DNA from: Bacteroidaceae bacterium | Lineage (GTDB): Bacteria; Bacteroidota; Bacteroidia; Bacteroidales; Bacteroidaceae | Assembly (NCBI GenBank): GCA_024697945.1 | Contig: JAILRU010000036.1 | Coordinates: 1-45,924, forward strand | Direction: 5' to 3' | Length of the DNA stretch: 45,924 bases | Notes under the pieces: generated by a model | What the model saw: the letters and a program-made list of their open reading frames with translations, nothing else | Database searches by the model: none | What the model was told of the DNA's origin: nothing | In this document: positions 41,805 through 45,924 of the stretch, in pieces | Layout: each line of letters begins with the position of its first letter | Numbering within the stretch: the first letter of the stretch is position 1 | Made by a program: the position numbers and the translations under genes

Positions 41805-42545
41805 ATGAAGAAGTATTTTTTAGCCATCACTATGGCAGTTTTCACGTTAACAAATGTATCAGCAACTAACGATGACGACGACAACGAGAACCCTGGCGGT
41901 TGGGACTTCGAACTGCCGGGACTGAAAGTCACGAAAACCAAAACAGCCCAAGAGGTGACGATTTCGCTGAGCAGCAGCTTCTCCTTCGGCTTCATCGGAG
42001 GAGTGAATCAGGACAAAGACGTCAGCATCGACATGGGACAGTCCTACGAGATAGAATGGGGCGACGTCATCAGAGGCAAAGCACGCATCGGCAAGAAAGA
42101 CCTTGTGAGCATCGGTATGGGCTTCGACTGGCGCAACTACAGAGTCACGAACCACAAGATGTTCGCCAAGGACGGACGCGGCATCATCACCATGCAAGAC
42201 TATCCCGAGGGCGTGGAGCCCAAGTTCAGCCGCATCCACACCTTCAGCCTGTCCGTCCCCCTGAAGTACTACCACTACTTCAACAAGAATATATTCGTTG
42301 CCGTAGGCCCCGAACTCTACTTCACCCCTTACGGCTCGCTCAAGACCCGCTACTACGAGGATGGTGAGAAAAGGAAAATTACCGCCGGCAACGTCCACCA
42401 GAACAGCTTCTCTGTAGGCGTCGGAGCCGAGATTATCATACACAAAATAGGCATCTACTACAAGTACAATCCCTTCAAAGTACTGCAAAGCAGCTACGGC
42501 CCCAGCTTCAGCAGCATGACCACCGGCATCAAGGTGGCATTCTAA
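41805..42545 (+). CDS. Small outer-membrane beta-barrel protein
   Basis: A 246-aa protein with signal peptide (about 1-20) and an Asp/Asn-rich mature start (TNDDDDNENPGG). About ten amphipathic strands follow, rich in Tyr/Phe/Gly (SFGFIGGVN, HTFSLSVPLKYYHYF, FVAVGPELYF, SVGVGAEIII), ending in the aromatic residue Phe expected for BAM-assembled barrels. It is the last gene of the sigma operon and is probably a product or output of the same envelope-response circuit. Confidence 0.8.
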   Translation: MKKYFLAITMAVFTLTNVSATNDDDDNENPGGWDFELPGLKVTKTKTAQEVTISLSSSFSFGFIGGVNQDKDVSIDMGQSYEIEWGDVIRGKARIGKKDLVSIGMGFDWRNYRVTNHKMFAKDGRGIITMQDYPEGVEPKFSRIHTFSLSVPLKYYHYFNKNIFVAVGPELYFTPYGSLKTRYYEDGEKRKITAGNVHQNSFSVGVGAEIIIHKIGIYYKYNPFKVLQSSYGPSFSSMTTGIKVAF

Positions 42546-42550
42546 GAGCC

Positions 42551-43321
42551 TTATCTACAAGACTCCTGCAATCTCTCCCACGTCTCGGACGACAGAATCT
42601 GACGATAGGGGCCATTGTCGCTGAACTCCATCTTGCGGATTCTGTCGGCACGCTTCTTGCTGTCGTCATGGTCCGTCAGGTAGGAAAAGATGCCGTAGCT
42701 CTCAAACTTCTCAAGAGTTGTCGCCATCTCCAATGGGTCGAGGTGCATAGCATGCAGGTAGCGCGCTCCCTGGGCATCAGCCTCATTCTCCTTGGCACGT
42801 GTCAGGGAATTGCTCACCATGTCGCCTATGATTTCGTTCAGCTGACCTGAGCCATTGCCCGAGAGCAGTATCAGTATCACGTTTATTGCAGCCTGCCGAC
42901 GTATGCCTGACTGTATGTGGCCGAGCTGCAGATGAGCCACTTCATGACCGATGACGGCGCACAGCTGAGCCTCGTTGTCCATCTGTCTGATGAGACCTGT
43001 ATATATCACGAGGTGCCTTCCTACGGTAGCGAAGGCATTCACTTCGGAGGTCCTGTCCACCACGATGTGGACGCTGGCTGTGTCAATCCCGTTTGCCAGG
43101 CACATCTCGCGCATGAGGGTGTCGATGGGCAGGCACACATCGTCAGCCTCGACCTCTCTTATACTCTTGGACATCAGGTCCCACGCCCATTCCGACAGCT
43201 TGTCACCCACAATGGTAGGCGAAAGGTGCAGAACCCTCATCCAGTCCACCTGCAGCGTGGCATAGAAAATGCCGCAGAACACCGCCACCGAAAGTAAAAG
43301 TTCCCTGAATACCCTATTCAT
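42551..43321 (-). CDS. M48-family zinc metalloprotease
   Basis: A 256-aa periplasmic or membrane-anchored protease (signal/anchor about 8-24). HEVAH at residues 126-130 is the HExxH zinc site and Glu180 in ENEADAQGARYL is the third ligand. DHDDSKKRADRIRKM matches the family's C-terminal THPxxxxR region. Related proteins (BepA/LoiP type) clear misfolded outer-membrane proteins. It converges on the barrel gene of the sigma operon with 5 bp between, a suggestive but not proof-giving neighbour. Confidence 0.9.
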   Translation of the reverse strand: MNRVFRELLLSVAVFCGIFYATLQVDWMRVLHLSPTIVGDKLSEWAWDLMSKSIREVEADDVCLPIDTLMREMCLANGIDTASVHIVVDRTSEVNAFATVGRHLVIYTGLIRQMDNEAQLCAVIGHEVAHLQLGHIQSGIRRQAAINVILILLSGNGSGQLNEIIGDMVSNSLTRAKENEADAQGARYLHAMHLDPLEMATTLEKFESYGIFSYLTDHDDSKKRADRIRKMEFSDNGPYRQILSSETWERLQESCR

Positions 43322-43337
43322 TTTTTACCTTTTCTTC

Positions 43338-43375
43338 CGCGACTACAATCGCGCCTTGGTGCTAAAGCATCCTAG
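43338..43375 (+). repeat. Two-hairpin dispersed element, copy 6
   Basis: Hairpin 1 CGCGA-CTACAA-TCGCG. Hairpin 2 has arms CTTGG/CCTAG (one mismatch) and TGC/GCA, loop TAAA, bulged T. It lies between the M48 and DUF4870 genes, antisense to both. Confidence 0.85.
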
Positions 43376-43389
43376 AATTTTTCACCTTT

Positions 43390-43815
43390 TCACCTTTTAC
43401 AAATCATGTCCGTTATCGTCCCGTATAGATACCATTCATGCACCTTCCCTTTGCGTGTGCTCACCGCAGAACGGACCGTCTCCACGAAGTCGTAGATGTT
43501 GTAGAGGTTCACGGTGATGAAGTAGGCGATATATACCGAGGACAGCTCCGTGAAGCAGAAGAGAATCCTGATGGTCCACCAAAACAGGATGTTGTTCATG
43601 ACGAAGAGAGGCACCTGCGAGACGAGGGCCTGAATCGAGTTCCATCGGACGAAGTACGTACCCTTTCTGGACATCAGGTAGAAAATCCCCGTTGCCACAA
43701 GGTTTATGATGGGCATGGGCAGCCCTATCATCACAGCCACTAAGGACATGACGTAGCAGCCCGAGGCCCTCTCCTTCTCGTCCTCATGGATGACGCCAAA
43801 TTCTTCACTTTTCAT
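43390..43815 (-). CDS. DUF4870-type membrane protein
   Basis: A 141-aa integral membrane protein with four hydrophobic segments and the DUF4870-like RWNSIQALVSQVPLFVMNNILFW block. Function unknown. The ATG lies in a GAAAAGTGA array. It follows the DUF2752 gene on the same strand. Confidence 0.75.
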   Translation of the reverse strand: MKSEEFGVIHEDEKERASGCYVMSLVAVMIGLPMPIINLVATGIFYLMSRKGTYFVRWNSIQALVSQVPLFVMNNILFWWTIRILFCFTELSSVYIAYFITVNLYNIYDFVETVRSAVSTRKGKVHEWYLYGTITDMICKR

Positions 43816-43862
43816 TTATCACTTTTTCACCCTTTAATTTTTCACTTTTCACTTTTCACTTT

Positions 43863-44267
43863 TCACTTCAAAAGGTTCCATATCCAGTTAGCCAATATCA
43901 GCAGAATGCCCAGGGCGGCATAGGGCCATTGCCCGAGTTTCCTTTCTGTAAAACGGTAGGCCCTGAGCAGGGAAGACGACCCTGTCACCGTGTCAGCCAC
44001 AATCCATATCGGGACGACCACCATCGCCAGACTGACCACAAGCCCCAGGGGATTATAGTGGAGCGATGCCAGCCACTCCCCGTGGAAGATGGCACGGACG
44101 GCACGCGTCGTACCGCACGCTGGGCAGGGAATGCCCCAGATGAGTCTTGTCGGACAGCACACAAGACGACTCCCCCAATTGCCGTCGTCGCTGACATACA
44201 GCCACACATAGCCGCACACCGTCAACAACAGCAGCAGGGGGTACAGTCGTCCTTTGGTAAGGCACAT
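43863..44267 (-). CDS. DUF2752-type membrane protein
   Basis: A 134-aa protein with three to four membrane helices and the family signature CPACGTTRAV (CxxCGxTR) after the second cysteine pair, at about residues 48-57. The cysteines suggest metal or redox binding; its role is unknown. Only 3 bp separate it from the TM2 gene upstream. Confidence 0.85.
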   Translation of the reverse strand: MCLTKGRLYPLLLLLTVCGYVWLYVSDDGNWGSRLVCCPTRLIWGIPCPACGTTRAVRAIFHGEWLASLHYNPLGLVVSLAMVVVPIWIVADTVTGSSSLLRAYRFTERKLGQWPYAALGILLILANWIWNLLK

Positions 44268-44270
44268 TCC

Positions 44271-44606
44271 TTAGATGACACTCATCAGGCGTTCCAGGTT
44301 CTTCTCGCGGGTCGAGCCCATGATGAGGAACCAGTCGATGATAGCCCAGATGCCGAAGCCGCCACAAGTAATCAGCTTGCCGATACCCAGACCCGTGTCG
44401 CCGATGTAGAAGCGGTCAATGCCGAGAGCACCACACATAAGGCTCAGAATGAGTGAGATAGTGGGGTCCTTGAACTGGAGACTATGCAGCAAGCCCTCCC
44501 TGTTTTCGTCGCCTGCCAGGAGACGCTCGCGAATGTAGGGAATCTGAGATTCGGGGAAATACTTGTTGTTCATCATCATGAACATGTCAACTTTCTGCTG
44601 TTCCAT
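44271..44606 (-). CDS. TM2-domain protein
   Basis: A 111-aa protein. The first ~45 residues are cytosolic (QKVDMFMMMNNKYFPESQIPYIRERLLAGDE) and the TM2 domain is at about 46-98 (SLILSLMCGALGIDRFYIGDTGLGIGKLITCGGFGIWAIIDWF), two helices joined by the DRFY motif. TM2, DUF2752 and DUF4870 genes often cluster in Bacteroidales. The function of the set is unknown; an envelope or stress role is my inference. Confidence 0.9.
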   Translation of the reverse strand: MEQQKVDMFMMMNNKYFPESQIPYIRERLLAGDENREGLLHSLQFKDPTISLILSLMCGALGIDRFYIGDTGLGIGKLITCGGFGIWAIIDWFLIMGSTREKNLERLMSVI

Positions 44607-44650
44607 CTTGAAAATAAGTTATGGTTAGTACTATTTTATCTTTCAAGATG

Positions 44651-44658
44651 CAAAATTA
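44651..44658 (-). promoter_or_regulatory. TM2 operon promoter, -7 box
   Basis: TAATTTTG on the minus strand, 44 nt before the ATG. Confidence 0.5.
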
Positions 44659-45042
44659 CGGAGAAATGTTGAATTAAGCAAATTCTTCCACATAATATTA
44701 TTATAATTTTTCATTTTTCATTTTTCATTTTTGACTTCGTCGAGACTGCTTCCATTGACTACGTCGACCTCGAACGCGACTCGGCCTAATTGATGCGAGC
44801 ATCATTCGGCTCTCGCTGCTCTCTCGGTTCGGCAATGCTTAAGCAAGCTTATCATTGCTCTCGCTTAATCGCAGCCTTCATTTAGGGCAAAGCCCGCTGG
44901 GGGTTCGACCACCGAAAAAGTACAAAGTACAAAAGTACAAAATGCATTTCAAAACAGAAAAGCCCTGCTTCACAGCAGAGCTTTTCCGCAATTCAAAAGT
45001 ACAATGAAAACTAAACTTATGCAATTTACCCAAACTCAAAAA
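44659..45042. other. Gene-free region, 384 bp
   Basis: No credible gene. The stretch contains AT-rich ATTTTTC arrays, a C/G-rich tract with the GATGC/GCATC motif (44780-44806, minus) shared with 27699-27723, a CAATG...CATTG inverted repeat near 44833-44859, GTACAAA units and a terminator hairpin. Confidence 0.6.
44957..44986. terminator. Terminator-like hairpin
   Basis: 13-nt arms GAAAAGCCCTGCT and AGCAGAGCTTTTC with one mismatch and loop TCAC. It follows the small membrane gene at 45043-45249 on the minus strand and, with A/T-rich sides, could work in both directions. Confidence 0.75.
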
Positions 45043-45249
45043 CTATTTATTATGAACAACTTTCGTTATTTTATCAACATAGTAGCTCAGGCCGAAGATG
45101 CTGCCTGCCAGCAGGAAAGCCTGCGCTACGTAGAACAGAAGCCCGTTGGCTACATCTTGAATTTCCACTACCTGATAAGCTACCATCGTTATGCTTGAGA
45201 ATATCAGCGCCACTGCGCAGACATACTGAATGGTCTTTGGGGCATTCAT
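45043..45249 (-). CDS. Small two-helix membrane protein
   Basis: A 68-aa protein, two membrane helices at about 7-25 and 38-58 (IQYVCAVALIFSSITMVAYQV, then LLFYVAQAFLLAGSIFGLSYYV), ending in basic residues. No family recognised. Its ATG overlaps the stop of the upstream 29-aa gene by one base (TAATG), so it should be translationally coupled to it. A terminator hairpin follows. Confidence 0.6.
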   Translation of the reverse strand: MNAPKTIQYVCAVALIFSSITMVAYQVVEIQDVANGLLFYVAQAFLLAGSIFGLSYYVDKITKVVHNK

Positions 45250-45338
45250 TACAGCAACGTTTCGGCACCCCATCCACCAAGGATGGCGGCGATAACGTAG
45301 CTGATTACCTGGAGGATTGTTTTGATTGTCTTATTCAT
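45249..45338 (-). CDS. Smalltalk-like 29-aa peptide
   Basis: ATG 45336-45338 to TAA 45249-45251 encodes a peptide with basic start (MNKTIKTILQ), a single hydrophobic helix (VISYVIAAILGGWWG-like core with one Trp) and no further domain. Size and layout fit the Bacteroidales family called smalltalk protein, which in my knowledge sits between a HU-like DNA-binding gene and an amidase gene. Here the HU/DUF4469-like gene is upstream as expected, but the downstream gene is the small membrane protein. Function unknown. Confidence 0.6.
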   Translation of the reverse strand: MNKTIKTILQVISYVIAAILGGWGAETLL

Positions 45339-45380
45339 GATTGTTGGCCGTTAAGTTACACAGAAACAGAAAACTTAAAT

Positions 45381-45447
45381 CTTCGGGTGCGCTTGGCACG
45401 GCCCTTGGGGATTCGTTATTTCCAAGCGTGCCGCACGCACACCGAAG
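45381..45447 (-). repeat. Long interrupted hairpin upstream of smalltalk gene
   Basis: In the minus direction the arms pair in order CTTCGG/CCGAAG, GTGCG/CGCAC, GGCACG/CGTGCC and CTTGG/CCAAG, with short internal loops and a ~15-nt apical loop. It lies between the HU-like gene and the 29-aa gene and could act as an attenuator or processed RNA structure. Confidence 0.65.
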
Positions 45448-45482
45448 CTTCATTTTTCACTTTTCACTTTTCACTTTTCACT

Positions 45483-45518
45483 TAAATTTAAGCAGGGCGT
45501 GTGCCCCGCTTAAATTTA
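45483..45518. terminator. Hairpin at the end of the HU/DUF4469-like gene
   Basis: 15-nt arms TAAATTTAAGCAGGG and CCCCGCTTAAATTTA, one mismatch, loop CGTGTG. The right arm contains the TAA stop of the minus-strand gene. No T run follows, so termination is plausible rather than sure. Confidence 0.55.
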
Positions 45519-45924
45519 GTCTGCATCGCCGTTGCCGCCACCGGCAATCACGTTGATGGTGAACCAAGGTTGAGCGTCGCCTGCATCCTTGTACACGCGC
45601 CAAGTCTCGCCTGCTACGCCACCGATAGCCGAGAAGGTGATGGCGGTTGCAGTCTTCGATGTTGGCTGTACAGGCTGAGACACGCCTGCCTTCATCAGGA
45701 CACAACCCGAGTCGCTCAGGTTGGTACCTGAGATGACGATGCTGGTCAGGCTGCCGGTCACCTGAACGCTGCCACCTGCAACGCTCTGGTTGGCACCGTT
45801 GATGCTAACCGTGTTGTTGTAGGTCTCAGCAGCGGGCGTGTAGCTGCCGCCGCCAGTGTTGTCACCACTACCCTGAGAACCACCCTCACCAGCGTTGTTG
45901 AGGTAGGCCTCATTGTCGAGGTCG
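45516..45924 (-). CDS. HU/DUF4469-like DNA-binding protein, C-terminal part
   Basis: 136 codons to the stop at 45516; the N-terminus lies beyond the window. The visible part is a Gly/Ser/Asn-rich linker (GEGGSQGSGDNTGGG) and an Ig-like beta domain (VSINGANQSVAGGSVQVTGS, SIVISGTNLSDSGCVLM, TATAITFSAIGG). In Bacteroidales this domain (DUF4469) ends HU-like DNA-binding proteins, and the next gene, the smalltalk-like peptide, is the usual neighbour. The DNA-binding half is not visible, so the call rests on the C-terminus and context. Confidence 0.6.
   Translation of the reverse strand, partial: DLDNEAYLNNAGEGGSQGSGDNTGGGSYTPAAETYNNTVSINGANQSVAGGSVQVTGSLTSIVISGTNLSDSGCVLMKAGVSQPVQPTSKTATAITFSAIGGVAGETWRVYKDAGDAQPWFTINVIAGGGNGDAD

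Noticed and set aside
44780..44930. Remnant of an amidase gene downstream of the smalltalk pair
   Set aside because: Reading all frames on the minus strand gave only short pieces with no amidase motif.

Overview
The window looks like a chromosomal segment of a Bacteroidales bacterium, most likely Prevotellaceae. The signs are promoters with the Bacteroidetes -7 box (TAnnTTTG), no clear Shine-Dalgarno sites, Bacteroidetes-restricted lipoprotein and envelope families (DUF4296-, DUF4348-, DUF4369- and DUF4922-type), a TonB-receptor-like barrel, and secreted proteins with Prevotella-style ends. The species is not identifiable from the sequence alone.

Layout. 1-168: start of an AAA ATPase gene (minus). 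813-6700: ileS, a DksA/TraR-like regulator, lspA, a DUF4296 lipoprotein and a 52-codon gene, all plus. 6864-13124: tkt and rpiB, converging with pheS, then an overlapping set of DUF4348-like lipoprotein, murB and a PhnP-like metallo-hydrolase. 13250-21519 (minus): a 1282-aa glycosyltransferase/DUF4922/SpoIID fusion, a sodium:amino-acid symporter, and a receiver/ATP-grasp dikinase-like protein. 21683-22973: padR behind a strong dyad, and a PspC-domain protein. 22980-27306 (minus): a frameshifted preA, plsC, a DUF4369 lipoprotein, and metY. 27529-27688: tRNA-Ser(UGA) with two terminators. 28311-38039: a 1448-aa GLUG-type repeat protein, an SGNH esterase, dihydroorotase and an outer-membrane barrel. 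38052-40042 (minus): tsaD and map. 40357-42545: an ECF sigma factor / putative anti-sigma / secreted protein / outer-membrane barrel operon. 42551-44606 (minus): M48 protease, DUF4870, DUF2752 and TM2 membrane proteins. 45043-45924 (minus): a small membrane protein, a 29-aa smalltalk-like peptide and the end of a HU/DUF4469-like DNA-binding protein.

The most striking feature is not a gene. Short repeats pervade the window in three overlapping classes. (1) A two-hairpin element has six recognisable copies, with compensatory base changes in both stems and a conserved bulged T. (2) AT-rich 7-9-mer arrays fill intergenic gaps and seem to supply -33 TTTG boxes. (3) G/C-rich hairpins of the CTCC/GGAG type also recur. 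Pieces of all three also sit in frame inside or at the ends of conserved genes: ileS, lspA, the DUF4296 and DUF4348 lipoproteins, the GT/SpoIID fusion, pyrC and the GLUG protein. They add low-complexity linkers to otherwise ordinary enzymes. This resembles the palindromic elements known to invade Rickettsia genes, but the sequences differ and I do not recognise the family.
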